A DNA stretch of 64,000 nucleotides from assembly GCA_030761205.1 (NCBI GenBank), contig JAULJL010000025.1:2900001-2964000 (forward strand). Direction: 5' to 3'. The stretch is from Fremontodendron californicum (taxonomy: Eukaryota > Streptophyta > Magnoliopsida > Malvales > Malvaceae). Made by a program: the position numbers and the translations under genes. Shown here in pieces: positions 1 to 12,600 of the stretch (position 1 is the first letter of the stretch; each line of letters begins with the position of its first letter). Under the pieces are notes generated by a model. It worked only from the letters and a program-made list of their open reading frames with translations, was not told the origin of the DNA and searched no databases.

Positions 1-127
1 CTTAACTTATGATTTGATAAAGAGAATTTATGTGGTTTATTTTCCTAACTTTAGCCATCTAAAGCAAATATTAATATATAAGGTATAGATATTTTCAGGC
101 CGTTTTTGTTTTTTTGTCGATAATTGT

Positions 128-284
128 CTGGCGTGATGGTTAAGTGTCTATTTGTTATCCGCTTGGTCACGGGTTTAAACTCTGAAATCAGTCTCTTTAT
201 GTAAATAGGGGAAGATTGTGTATATTGGGATTTTCTTTAAACCCTACTTATAACGAGACTCTTGTGCACATGAGTATGACCTTT
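128..284 (+). mobile_element. Au-like tRNA-derived SINE
   Basis: The sequence has an A-box-like segment (TGATGGTTAAGTG, near 134) and a B-box-like segment (ACGGGTTTAAACTC, near 169), followed by CAGTCTCTTTATG, AGGGGAAGATTGTGTA and CTTGTGCACATG. That order and spacing match the plant Au SINE as I remember it. It lacks good codon structure and is diverged, so it is probably an old inactive copy. The exact ends and any target-site duplication were not resolved. Confidence 0.7.
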
Positions 285-905
285 TAAGTTAAGACATTGG
301 AACTACATATATATAACTTTTTCCATTCAAATTATGCCATTTAATTAGATTTTTAAAAAAATTAAGTATTTATTACATATTACATGTAATAATTAATTGA
401 TAAATTCATTAATAATTTTTGTAATAAATAATTGATTTTTTTTCAAAAACCTAATTACGTATTAACCTGAAGTAATCATTTCATACAATCTTTTGTCCAA
501 CAATTAGAGTCTTATATGAAGCAACCAACTTTTAGAAATAAATTTCAAGTAGAAAGTTGGTACATTTTTCTACGTTTTCAAATCCGATAGATGCAAGGAA
601 AACAATTGGCATTTTTTTATCAACTATCCTTCTTTATTTTTTGCAATTATCCACTATATCAGTTATATGAAAAAAGATATTTAGCAAAAAGAGTATTATA
701 AAGAAGATATGATTTGGGGGAAATTGAGATATGAGAATTATGCGTGTTATGAAATTTAAAAAGCCTCATTTAGCAGCTTAGTCTAAAAGTTTTCAAAAAT
801 CCTTTAATTAATATCTTAATTATTTGTATCCTGTAACAAGCAAGAAATATAAGTAGCATAACTTTAGAGCTAAGTTATATTTAATCTTGTGAGCTGTTGA
901 ATAAT

Positions 906-1021
906 TATGTTATTCGGATATGAATATGAAAATAATCTTTTGAACATATAAAAAAAAAATTAAATATATTTATGTCGGATACATTTGTATCAGACATCAC
1001 ACATTGAATTCGGATAACATA
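906..1021. mobile_element. Decayed TATGTTACTCGGA-family foldback MITE
   Basis: It begins TATGTTATTCGGAT and ends ATTCGGATAACATA, which are near-perfect inverted copies. The inner sequence keeps the family's GTCGGATAC and CAGACAT pieces. It is shorter and more AT-rich than the better-preserved copies at 7235 and 61107. Confidence 0.6.
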
Positions 1022-2666
1022 ACTTAATAGCGTGCTTTTTTTGTCTCTTTGTTTTTTCTTGTGCTCCTTCAACAAGGATAAATTCATGAAAGAAATTAGA
1101 GCAAAAAGAGTTCCCAACTACTTCTTTTCCTTTCTCCTTTTCTTTGGTCATCATTTTGCACTCTTCCTCCTGTTTCATAACATAGACAGTAATACTAATA
1201 AAATGGTATATTATATGAGACTGAGATTGTATGGGAAGGTACAACCAACACTCCATTTGAAAATAGTTTAATGAATTTTTTTTATCTAATTAGAAAAAAT
1301 CACAATGATATTTTGAGTATGATTGAAGGGTTTTTTTTTTTTTTTAATTTTACTAGTGATCAGAAGTGATTAATCACCAAACTGTAAAAGCCAGACCCTT
1401 TGAGTTGTATTAGAATTGTTACAACTCATGTTGGTTTTTTTTTTTTTTTGTTTAAAAAAATTTAAAATAATTATTAGAAAGTTTTTTTATGTAAAAAGTT
1501 AGTAATTTTTTAAAATTTTCAAATAAAAAAACATGTTCTATAAAAATTTAAAAAGATATAAATATTTATTATAATATTTATTAATTAGATTTATGTCATT
1601 TAATAATTTTATAAATAATATAGATGATAAGTATCCTATAATAAATAAATAAAAGATTATATTATATTATGTATCTAACAGATCACTTCCTGGATCATGA
1701 AATGATGTGATGCTGGGCCAGTTCATGAACACCCTGAAATGCCATTAATCATGATATATTAAATAAAGAAAAAAAGCTAAGAAAAGTATAAAAAAAAACA
1801 ATAAAAAATCTAGCTGGCCTTTTCATGATTAAATTCTTCTACTCAATAACCTTTAGGTCCACCATCTTTGAGCAAAAAGGAAAAGGTCAAAAAACAAAGA
1901 TCTACCTAAAATTATTATCAACATAAGTTTTCAACTCTCGTTTTCACTTTTAGTTTAATCAATTTGATTACTTCAACATGCAACTTCACCAAAATTTTCA
2001 CTTTAGGGGAAACATCTTTGGTTTTGTTTGTTTTTATCCCTTTTTTTTTTTTTTTTATAAAAAAGATCGTAAAAGATTATAAATGTTGATATTCTGATTC
2101 AGATCAATTGGATGTCATTTCGTAAAAGTAATTGTATGAACCAACTGGATTAAATCTTTATTTGCTTCAAATTTATAACTAATGATTAATTAACAAAAAT
2201 ACGAAATTAACTACTAAAAATAAAAACAATATGACCTTTACATTTTTCTAATATTATATCTATACACTGAAGATAAGTTGTGAACCAAATTTTAGTTAGT
2301 AAATGAACTGTCAACTATTTTTGCTAATTTCATCATCTTACCCTCAACACCCTCATTGTACAACTCAATTTCAGTTTGTTTTTTTTTTTCTAAAATACAG
2401 ATATGAGATAAGGGAAAACTTTCTTATCCTGGGATCAATTTTCTTGGGAAAAAAAAAGAGAAGAAAGTTACAGATTGAAATGTAAAGGAAATGTTAGAAA
2501 AAAAGGGTTGGATGGTAGGGGAATTGCTTTAAAAAGGGACAAAAATGATGGCAAAAGTGGCCATGTCAGATCATTCCTGTCAATTATTTATAAATCTGCT
2601 TTAATGTGTTGCCCGCAATTCACTGCTGTCCACATTTTTTTGCTACCCTTTGATTTTTGTTACCAC

Positions 2667-2675
2667 TTTATATAG
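2667..2675 (+). promoter_or_regulatory. Probable TATA box of the WLIM1 gene
   Basis: TTTATATAG lies about 190 bp upstream of the WLIM1 start codon. Transcription would begin near 2695-2705, giving a leader of about 160 bases. This rests on motif and position only. Confidence 0.45.
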
Positions 2676-2863
2676 CTATTAATAAAGGAGTAGAAAGCTA
2701 GAAGAAGAGAATCAAATTGAAGAACAATATCAGATTGGAAAGCAGAAAGGAAATAAACAAAAATAATAATAATTAAGATTACTCTTTCTTGCCTTCTAGA
2801 TCTTTGCTTCTTCAACAAAAGGTTAGTGATAAGTTCAAATACATAGCTTTGGAAGCAACAACA

Positions 2864-4412
2864 ATGGCAACCTTTTCAGGAACTCAACAAAAATGCATGG
2901 CGTGCGACAAGACTGTCTACTTGGTTGATAAGCTGACGGCTGATAACCGGGTTTTCCACAAGGCTTGCTTCCGATGCCACCATTGCAAGGGTACTCTCAA
3001 GGTAACATAATTATCATTTATAATTTCAATATCAGTGTGACATTTTAACATACATCTATGTTATCCAGATTTTGAATGAATGTCAAATATGGGTATTTCT
3101 GTATGTACTTAACACGGATATACTCAATTTTTTTTTCATTTTTTTTATATATATTTGAAAGATTATACCCCATACCCGTATAAGAATATGTATGAAAATG
3201 AAGAATCCGAATAACATACGTACATTTAATTAAGTTGCATTGTTGGCATGGTAAGATGACTTGTAATTTAGTAGCTATGAAAATGTATATGATGATTCTT
3301 CTTCTTCTTCAATATGTCTTTAGAATGTCTCAATTTTGCTCTTTTTTTATTATTATTCATGATCTTGAAAGTAATGAGTTCTCAGCTGATTCCATAAGAA
3401 TATAAAGGGAAAACAATTAAGAAATTCTTTTAGATTAGTAATGAAGACTAAGAAAGATTGTTTTACAAGGAAACAGGGAGAAGCAAAACCGAAAAAAAAA
3501 GAGATAAATTTACATTTTATAGTGTACATGAAGATGATGATGCAAAGGTTTAGTATGGTAAGATCAAAATGAAAAATTCTCATCTATGGCTTATTCTTCA
3601 AGAAATTCTTTTTTTTTTTTTTAATTTTTTGCAGCTTAGCAACTACAACTCTTTTGAAGGGGTGCTATACTGCAGGCCTCACTATGATCAACTTTTCAAG
3701 AGAACTGGCAGTCTGGACAAGAGTTTTGAAGGTAAAATTTCTATTGAACTACCATTTATTATTATATATCAGCTTATTAAAGGATCTGCTATAATTTCTT
3801 TTTCAATTTTTTTCAGGAACACCAAAGATTGTCAAACCTGAAAAACACATAGAAAATGAGGTAATTCTTGGAAACTATATATATATATATATATTTATAG
3901 TATTTGCCACCACTGGTTTCAGATTTTCTTTTTTCCAAAGTTTACTATAAATCTTGCCATTGATTGGTTTTGAATTGGATCCTACAGAATGCACTGAAAG
4001 TGGTGAACTTGTTCGGTGGCACCAGAGAAAAATGTGTGGGCTGTACTAAGACTGTTTATCCAATTGAAAAGGTAATTAAAACCCATAAAATTTTGGATTA
4101 GAAAATGTATGGCAGTATGTGAATCATTGAGCAAAAAAAATGAAATTTGAGTATGATTTTTTTTTTTTGGTGTTCTTTAAGGTTACTGTTAATGGGACAG
4201 CATACCATAAGAGCTGCTTCAAGTGCACCCATGGAGGTTGCACCATTAGTCCATCAAACTACATTGCACATGAAGGAAAACTCTACTGCAAACATCACCA
4301 TATCCAACTCTTCAAGGAGAAAGGAAACTACAGCCAGCTTGAGAGTGATCGCCAGAAAAACCCCATGACTGAGAAACTTACGACCTCCATGGAAATTGCT
4401 GCTGAGTCATAG
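2864..4412 (+). CDS. WLIM1: WLIM1-type two-LIM-domain actin-binding protein
   Basis: Plant two-LIM proteins bind and bundle actin filaments in the cytoplasm and can also enter the nucleus. The five exons are 2864-3001, 3635-3731, 3817-3860, 3988-4071 and 4182-4412. All introns are GT-AG and the product is 197 aa, close to the usual 190-200. LIM1 has C11, C14, H32, C35, C38, C41, C59 and H62, giving the plant spacing C-x2-C-x17-H-x2-C-x2-C-x2-C-x17-C-x2-H. LIM2 has C109, C112, H130, C133, C136, C141, C157 and H160, with the plant C-x4-C and x15 spacing. The start ATG sits in the context ACAATGGC and gives MATFSGTQQKCMACDKTVYL, the typical WLIM1 opening. The short acidic tail fits a widely expressed WLIM rather than a pollen PLIM with a long tail. 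Intron 1 carries a foldback MITE. Family call is very sure; subgroup fairly sure. Confidence 0.95.
3057..3218. mobile_element. TATGTTACTCGGA-family MITE in WLIM1 intron 1
   Basis: The left end reads TATGTTATCCAGAT and the right end GAATCCGAATAACATA, an inverted pair. The inside keeps ATGGGTATTTCTG and CCCATACCCGTATAAG, as in other copies. It lies wholly within the first intron of the WLIM1 gene. Confidence 0.6.
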
Positions 4413-4920
4413 GAATGAAACTCTTTTATTAACTCTCTGATTCCGACCATCTATGTCGTTGCTGTGTCGATTCGTCCCATGGGTTTTTTTCTTTGCTACG
4501 GCTACTATTAGTCCATATTCCATATATAACCTTCCTTGCAAGATGAGATTGGATGATGTGCCATTAGGGTTATTTTTTTCTAAGTGGAGTGAGCTTTTGA
4601 AAATAAGACTAATTAGTCGTATGGTTTGTTTAAGCATTTGCTTGGAAGTATAAAAAGATTTGTGGCTTGAATTGAAACATTAAATTTTATTTGCTTCAGT
4701 TTCAGGTTTTCCTTTGCTGGTTTTTAATTATTTCAATAAACTGCAAAATGAAAATGAATTCTGTCTTTGAATAAACCCCGGATAATCCACCATGATTGTT
4801 TCTACAATAAAGATCAGACAGGGAAGCAATCCAAAAGGAGGAAAAAAAGGTAGACAATGGACATCATCATAAAAGCAAACTATAATGGCTGACAAAGTGA
4901 GGACTCTGGTAATGATTACC

Positions 4921-5087
4921 TATGTTACTCGGATTTGAGTGTGTGTCGGATATGGGTATGTGTTCGACACGGGTATGTTCAATTTTTTAAAGTTTTTTCA
5001 TGTATTTGGAGAGTCAAATCCTCATATTTATATTCGAATATGTGTCGGATACAGATATTTCAAAAAAAATAAGAGTCAAGCAACATA
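4921..5087. mobile_element. TATGTTACTCGGA-family foldback MITE
   Basis: It starts TATGTTACTCGGATTTGAG, contains GTGTCGGATATGGGTATG and CGACACGGGTATG, and ends AAGAGTCAAGCAACATA. The outer 14-16 bases are inverted copies of one another. It lies about 500 bp downstream of the WLIM1 stop codon. Confidence 0.7.
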
Positions 5088-5845
5088 AATAATTACTAAG
5101 CAGAAGGCAACAAAAACAAACCAATTTATAAACTGTTTCTTGCAGAAGAAATAAATCTGCCCTTTTTTGCCTGATAGAGTACTCATAACCTTTTTGGTTC
5201 TGAAAACAAGTTTATATATACACCAATAATCAAATCTTTATAATTTTAGCATAAATGAAAAAGGGTTAAGAAGAGAGAGAGTATTACCCTGTCTTGTAAT
5301 CTTAAAATAGATAATTCATAAGATAAATTAACAAAGAAAAGGTAATGTAAATGTTAATAGTATTTTAACTAGAATAATTGAACAAGGAAAATGAGGTCTG
5401 ACAACATGTTTACAGTTTTCTACTACGTTTATATTAACATTAATTTTAATCCTATCCAATGATGCTTCAAAAAGAAAATCTTAACACTCTATATTTAATT
5501 AGATGGGATGTCACATTTATGGACCTATAGATTTTGGATTGTAAAAGCAAAACTTGTTTAGATAGTTGGAGTGCAAATTCAGCAAGATACCTAACAATCC
5601 GTTTATTATGCGTGTTGTGCTTCGTATTTTTTTCATATTAATTATGTAAATATAAATAATACAATATGTTAAATTTTAAACATAAATTTAATACGTGTAT
5701 TAAACATGTCATATTAAACATATTTAAACGTATCGTCTTATATTTATTACATCATTTTCGTTTTTATTAAACATATCATGTTTGTGTTATATTTTCATAT
5801 CGTGTTCAAAATTACTACTAGATTATGAGAGTTAGAATATTCTAA

Positions 5846-6215
5846 GGGCTAGTTTAACATTACCATTAAAAAAGGCTTGGATTAGAAAATATGTGTTTAA
5901 AAAATATAATTTAAAAACTTTTAAGTGTTTGTCATTATTACGAAAAAATATTGTAAAAAATTAAAATGTAAAAAAAAAATATTTAAAATAATAAAAGTTT
6001 AAAAATGTAACAATAATAAAATTATTTTTATTCAAAAATCAATTTTCAAACTGCAAAAACTCTATTTTTTTTTTTTATAAATATTTTAGTTTGAGTTATC
6101 AAACCATAATTTTGACCATCAAAACTAAAATCTTTTATCCGTTTAATATTAAGTTTACGAGATGGCACAATTTTTAATCTAAAAAATTATACTAACAACA
6201 ATGTTTAACGAGACC
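5846..6215. mobile_element. Tourist-like (PIF/Harbinger) MITE, 370 bp
   Basis: It begins GGGCTAGTTTAACATT and ends AATGTTTAACGAGACC, inverted copies with a few mismatches. It is flanked by the 3-bp direct repeat TAA at 5843-5845 and 6216-6218, the target-site size of PIF/Harbinger elements. A second copy of similar length is at 23157-23521. It has no coding capacity and is presumably mobilised in trans. Confidence 0.75.
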
Positions 6216-6609
6216 TAACGCATTTGTAAATTCAGCTTCTGAAGGGTTTTAACGCAATGAACATATCACTGTACATTGTAGAAGAAACAGATTAATTATA
6301 CAGATGTATAGATATAGTGTAGTCTGGGGAGATACTGCTCAACCCACACCACCATTTTACATTGTAGTAACTATTAAAAAAAAAAGGAAAAAGAAAGATT
6401 ACTGTTGACTAGTCATGGAATTCCTCCCATCCTCAGCTGCATAGATGATGAAGCACAAATTTTGCTTTTCTTACCTCCCTGCAGCAAACTTTGCTTTCTT
6501 CAACCTCTCCTAATTTACCCATTTACCGGGCTGTTGTTCTATACGGATAACTTGGCATCACAAGTATGCATAAGCCGAAATCAAGACCCGAACACGAACC
6601 GGAATAAAA

Positions 6610-9600
6610 TCAGCGTCGGCTTATAGAGCAGGTTCTGGTTCTTTCCTTTAATATCTGAGCAGCAAGTATCAGCAGATCCACCATCTCAAACCCTGCAGCA
6701 GAAACTGAATCTATTTTCTCACAGCTGGAATCCTCAAACATATCACCTCCCTCCCTCTCCATATTTTCTCCAATTGATTCACCATCTCCCTCGGCTGACC
6801 AACTAACAGGCAGGGAGCTGCCGAGTGCCGTCTTCACAAGTTTTGCCTCGGTAATGATCTCATCAAGAGCTTCCGACGCACTGGTATCCGTACCTTCAGA
6901 AGTAATCGACTCTGATACCTACAAAACAGAATACAACTTCGTCATTTGTCATTTGATTCAAATAAGAAATAAGAAAGATTCTACTAACAGTCTAATACAA
7001 ACTTAGCTTCAAATGGTCAATTTGCATAGAAATTCCATATGACAGAACATAATAGTGAAAATTTCTATGAGAATCATTTTTTTTTCTTTTATCTTAAACT
7101 CAATAAATCTCTACATAATTTTGCACGAGTCACCGTTCCAAATCAACCATCTAAAATACTCTAGAACAAAACACCTGGACCTAAGTCCAAAGCAAAGAAA
7201 CAGCAAATCCCACAAGTTCTTGATACCATTTTGCTATGTTACTCGGACTCGGGTGTGAGTGTCGGATACGGGTATGTTCCGACATGGATATGTTCAGTTT
7301 TTCCATGTATTTGAAGGGTCCTCGGAAGGTTATATTCCTATACCCATGTCCGAATATGCGTCGGATACGGGTGTCAGACACGGGTACTTCAAGAAAAATG
7401 AAGAGTCGGAGTAACATAGCTATTGCCTATTTTGCACACATGATGGAACAACAGAAGATTACCTTAAGGAGTGAAAGACGCAATCTATGAAGTGTAGAAG
7501 TCAGGTGGTCCATACTTTCCATGCTCTCCTTCAGTGTAGCATTTTCAATCCTCATTCTGGAAAAGGAATAGTAATAACATAATCCACATAAGTATCCATT
7601 AACTATAGAACAACAGACATCACTTTACAATTTGCATGCATAAGAACCATCTATCTACACTCAGGTATTGGATGCCAAGCAATTCAAATATCCACAGTAT
7701 TTCTGGATACCTAACAAAATCCATGCTATTTGGCTGAGCTTCAGCTTCGTTTCCCCTCGCATCTAATGCACCAACCCAACGTCTCAGATATGTTTTCTTT
7801 AGCAGATTTCTTAGCCTTCCATCTCTTTCATAAGTACCAATTCTTCTGTCTGCAACTTCAGCCAAAGCATTCCCTTGTTTCATCTCATTACTGATTTTCC
7901 TGTGATAGATGTGTCACCTTCTAGTTAGTTGTATACACAATTTAGTCACAATAAGCAAGACAAATATTGCTTGAAACATAGATGCACACAATGTAAGAAA
8001 CCAAGAAAACTAGATAAAGAACAAGTGGGTGCAAAGTTAAGATCTCCAGATATATGATTAAATAAGGACAACTACAAGAGGAATTTGGCCATATCCCTGA
8101 ATTCTTTGGAAATAATATTTTGTATCGGAAAAAAATGGCAAAATCCATTCCTCATCTAAATCATTCTTTTATTCAAGATAAGGGCAGCCCCATATAATGA
8201 CTTTCCAACTTGGAGCTACTCACAAGAACATAAAAATGTATAATAAAATAATAATAACAAAACAACAAAATAATATCATGAAACAAAGAAGAAATCTTAC
8301 TCTTGCAATAACTGATATTTTCGCTTTAAATGTGCCAACTCCAAGAGAGCCTTCACTTTTTCATTTGTAACCTGAGTTAACCAACAAACTTCTTAGAAGT
8401 TCTTTTTGATGCGAAGGGTATAATGCAACTAAAGAAAGAAGCCATTCAACAACCAAGTAAGGACAAAATATATACTGTAAATAATCTAAATCAAATACAC
8501 ATCAATGCTGAAGACCAAAGGAGGAGGCCTGTTGTTCCCATACGACAAGGAATAGTACCAAAATCCTTCAAGTCTTCAACAGATAGTGTCTCTTGAAACT
8601 TATCAATTTTTTTTTTTTTTTTAAATAAAAAGGTTTCACTGAGTTGAACCAAGTATAGTAGACCTCAAAAATCTACATATGCAAATATATCTCAATTACC
8701 TACATAAAATATATATTTATATGTAAATATAAAATTTTATATATTTAATATTCAAAGTTTTTAAACATCAAATATATAAAATAAATATAAAAATATATAG
8801 TAAATTATTATTAATTAAGTTCAATACATTAATTCAATAAATATATTTATTTATTTTTAAATGAAATTATGAAAATAAAATAAAAATGATCATGATAGAG
8901 AAAACATTAAAAATTGATAAATAAGTGAAAAAAAAAATTTAAAATTAAAATCTTGTACCAACCGGTACGAAACGATACGTGTCGGTATTGACCGATACAG
9001 ACTGGTACAGACTGGTAAAGGCCGGTATGACCGATACGGACCGGTACAAAAACCGAAACGGTACAATACTGGTACCGTTTCGTTTTACCTTAAAACCGAT
9101 ACGTACCGGCCAGTACGGGTACAGTACCGACTACCCTTCTAAGGCCTCTAAGCATGGTTGAATACTAATGCTAGTTCAGGCAAAATATGATCATTCATTT
9201 ATGTGCTGCAATAAAACCTATGGAAAATAAAATGTGCCTCCATCTGAAGTTAAACCGAGAATACTTGAAGCAAATTTCTCTGAAGCTCATCTATTTTTTT
9301 CTGAAGAGCTGCATTAACATTTCTCTCCAGTAAATGTCTTTCTTCCTGCTGTGATAAAAGCAACAGTGCTGCCACCTGACAGAAGATTTCAAGGATGAGA
9401 AAACAAAATGTATAAATTACCAGAAACCAGACTATAGACAGAAGAAACATCTAAAACCTTTTCTTGCAATGCCTGTGCAAAGGCTTCTGAGGTATCACCT
9501 TTTCTCTCAGCAATATTTAAATCCAGCATATCCCTCTACAAAATATGATGGATATAATAGAAATTACAACTTGAAACTACATGGTACAAGGACAGTAAAA

Positions 9601-12600
9601 TAATAACTACAGCGAGCTTCATGATATCTAGATGCGTCCTCACAGTGAATACTATCAATATGAATGGTTTTTAATCAGCCAAAAAGGTGTCAAAGCTAAA
9701 TTAGATGGATTAGAACATAACAGGTTCATGTAACTTTTTCGAATAACTTTAGTAAGAGAAAAGTTTATTTCTATGCTCAGTTTGAAAAAATTAGAACTTC
9801 CAAATCAAATGCTTTAGCATCAAAAGACAACAGAGCCAATAGTAAAAAAAAAAAAAAAAAACCCAAAAAAATGTCATTCTATTCAGCTTTCTATAACTCA
9901 TAGCTATGACAGAAGGATTTAGCAACCCAGGATATTTCTTTTAAAAAAACTTCTATTATTCAAAGCAATCTCCTGAAAAAAAGATGGCACTAGATTTTGA
10001 CATAAATGCGATAATGAGAGAGAGAGAGAGAGAGCAAACAAGCAATTGTTCCACATAACCTCTAAGTAACAAACCTTGGATACAAACTCGGCTTCAGCAT
10101 CAGTACTTATTTGTACATCTGCACGCTCATATTCATCTGGTTTGAGAACACTCTGCACATTTTGCCCTCTCGGATCAAATTGCCTAAATTTTTCTTCAAC
10201 TAGATCAACAAATCTTTTGATATGTGATCTTTCCATATCAAGTAAATTCATAATTTGAATTCTGTGCTGAGAATGGTAATGGCGTAATTCAGTGACCCTG
10301 TTCAAAATCATTATGTCTGAAGTGATCTGCATACATTTCAAAAGGTCAAGGATTTAAACATAGAAAAGAAATTAAAAAGAAAAATCAAAACTGTAATGTA
10401 CTCACTTTCTTTCTTTCCAATTCACGAACTTTCTTCTTTAAATGATTTTCAATCTCCAAACCCTATATACCAACAATCAATTTTTTATCAATACGAGACA
10501 TGCAGTTAGTGAAACGTGTAAAGCGAGCATGACCCTCAAACAAATTCATACCATTCGCAATTTGTTTCGAAGATCATTGACAGAGCTCCTTACTCTTTCC
10601 AGCTCTTCTTCCAATGAACTCTGTCTGAGGAAAAGTTATTCAAGTTGCATGTTGAAAACAAAATTTAATTTAATGAAAATTCAAATTCAAATTTTCATAA
10701 GCTAGGTCTGAAAATTTTTCAAAGCCTGTCACCATATTAGTCGAAAAAGTTTAATCAACATGATACGAACTAAAGCAGCATGTATAACATGCACATTGGA
10801 TCTAGATTTCAATTTATTTATTTTAACAACATAAGCATGAGAAAACAAAACAAAGCCAATATACAGGATTCTAATGTTCCATTTTGGAGTACAATAAATC
10901 ATATAGGCACCTTTGTCCATAGCAGTTATAGTCCAAACTAACAAGGAAATACTAAATACTAAATAATGGAAAATACTAAGAAGAGACAAATTCTATAATG
11001 TTAATTTAATTTGATTTACAATAAGGTCACTGCAAAACCTAATAAAAGAGTGTGATATGAATAATCAAGGAATAGAGGAAAATAGGGTTTATTGGAACTC
11101 ACAATGTATTTAGTGGTGGAAGAATCGTTGAAAATCCACATTTCTGCAGGATCACGTAAGAGACAAGTACATTTATCATCCCAACTAGCATCCTCTAATT
11201 CCCCAATAGCTTGCTGCCTGATCTCATAAAACTTGCTGATAACCTGTCCCAAATTTAGGAAAGGTAAGAAAATGTGTATGTCCATAAAAATTAAAAAAAA
11301 GAATAATTCTCCAGAAAAACAGCAAATGAAGATAATGTAAAAGACAGTGCAACCCTGAAATAAAGCAATTCAGTTTCATTTGAAGAAAAAAAGCTACAAG
11401 GTAAATAGAATAACTAGTAATGCAATAATAATGCTAGTGGTACCAACTACCAGGGTGAAATGTGAAGCAGGCTGTGATCCTAAACCAAAAATGACAAGAC
11501 CATATGGCACCATTCCGGGAGGCATTGTTTCTTATTAGGATTCTTCTTTTATTTTTCCTGTCTCCCTTTTTCTTGGCTATGATGGGCCTTATTAGGAGAA
11601 AAATGTAAAAAAATATAATTTTCAATCCATACAGAGAAATACTGTAGTTCAGAAAAAAATGGAACAATTCTCAAGAACCAAAATAGAGTAAATTGATATG
11701 TAATCTAATCTAATTAACCTAAATAACATCTTCCGGACAGCATGGATGCAGGTTGTAAAGTAGGTTATCAACCATATTTGGTAGCAATAGCTACGAAATC
11801 ACTATGTAACATATACAATCATATTAATTCAAGACACTGCAGCTCTTAGTTAAGAAATCAGCTCATGATGAGAAGATAAAGATTTCTGCCTTTTACCTTC
11901 CTTAAAGTTTCGTTTTCCTCTTTTAATTTTGCAAGATCAATTTGCAGTGCATCATTCCGTCTGCTCTGTTCAAGACAATTTGATGCAAGCTCTTCTAACC
12001 TGTATTACAAATTTTCAATGATTATTCAAATGAATGAATTCAATCAATTTGGATCATATCTAAAATTTAAATTTTAGATAATAATTTTAGAGTTCATATA
12101 TATGTTCTTAACACTCCAAATTTTTCCTTCCAAAAGACCACCATCATCCATGAAACTGAAAGCAAAGATAGTGGCAGCAAATCCTCCCCAAACCCAGAAG
12201 TGAATGATTCCTAGAAAGATATAAGATCACCTTGTCTGAAACTCATTAAACTTCTGAGCCATGAGCTCCTCCTTTTCCTTAGCCTTCTCAGCCTGTTACC
12301 AGCCATGTGGAATCTTGAAACCTTATTATATGTACATGCAGAAAACATTTATAATACAGTATACAAGTAGAACAATAGGCCAGTCATAAATGAACTAGCT
12401 TAAACTAATTATGGGAATAACCTCCATTATCGAATGATCCCGTTCAGCAAAAGCAGCCGCCACACAGCCTTGGAAAAACTTAACCTGCTTCTCAGCTTCC
12501 ACATTCTGGATAAAAAAGCCAAAACAAATTAGTGAAACAAATGAAAAATCCAAATTTCATTCATTCACTAAAACACATGAAACAACTTCATTTCAGTTTG

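Larger units (their letters stand above)
1..2663. other. AT-rich intergenic region upstream of WLIM1
   Basis: No gene is supported here. The reading frames are short and rich in Phe, Lys and Ile, as expected of random AT-rich DNA. The stretch holds a tRNA-derived SINE near its left end, a decayed copy of the TATGTTACTCGGA foldback family at 906-1021, a minus-strand tRNA-like fragment near 2080-2155, and poly-T and poly-A tracts. The last few hundred bases are the likely WLIM1 promoter. Confidence 0.7.
4413..6609. other. Intergenic region between WLIM1 and the coiled-coil gene
   Basis: The first part is the WLIM1 3' untranslated region; a candidate AATAAA signal is near 4735. A foldback MITE (4921-5087) and a Tourist-like MITE (5846-6215) follow. 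The part next to 6600 should hold the 3' untranslated region of the minus-strand coiled-coil gene. No further gene is supported. Confidence 0.6.

Noticed and set aside
905..1271. Overlapping reading frames of 70-88 codons on both strands
   Set aside because: Low-complexity Phe/Lys-rich frames in AT-rich DNA, overlapping each other and a decayed MITE; no family features.
7181..7490. Opposing 78- and 84-codon frames with VSDTRIRR-like and MRRIRVSD-like peptides
   Set aside because: These are translations of the foldback MITE; similar peptides appear at 61030-61384 and 61801-62109 for the same reason.
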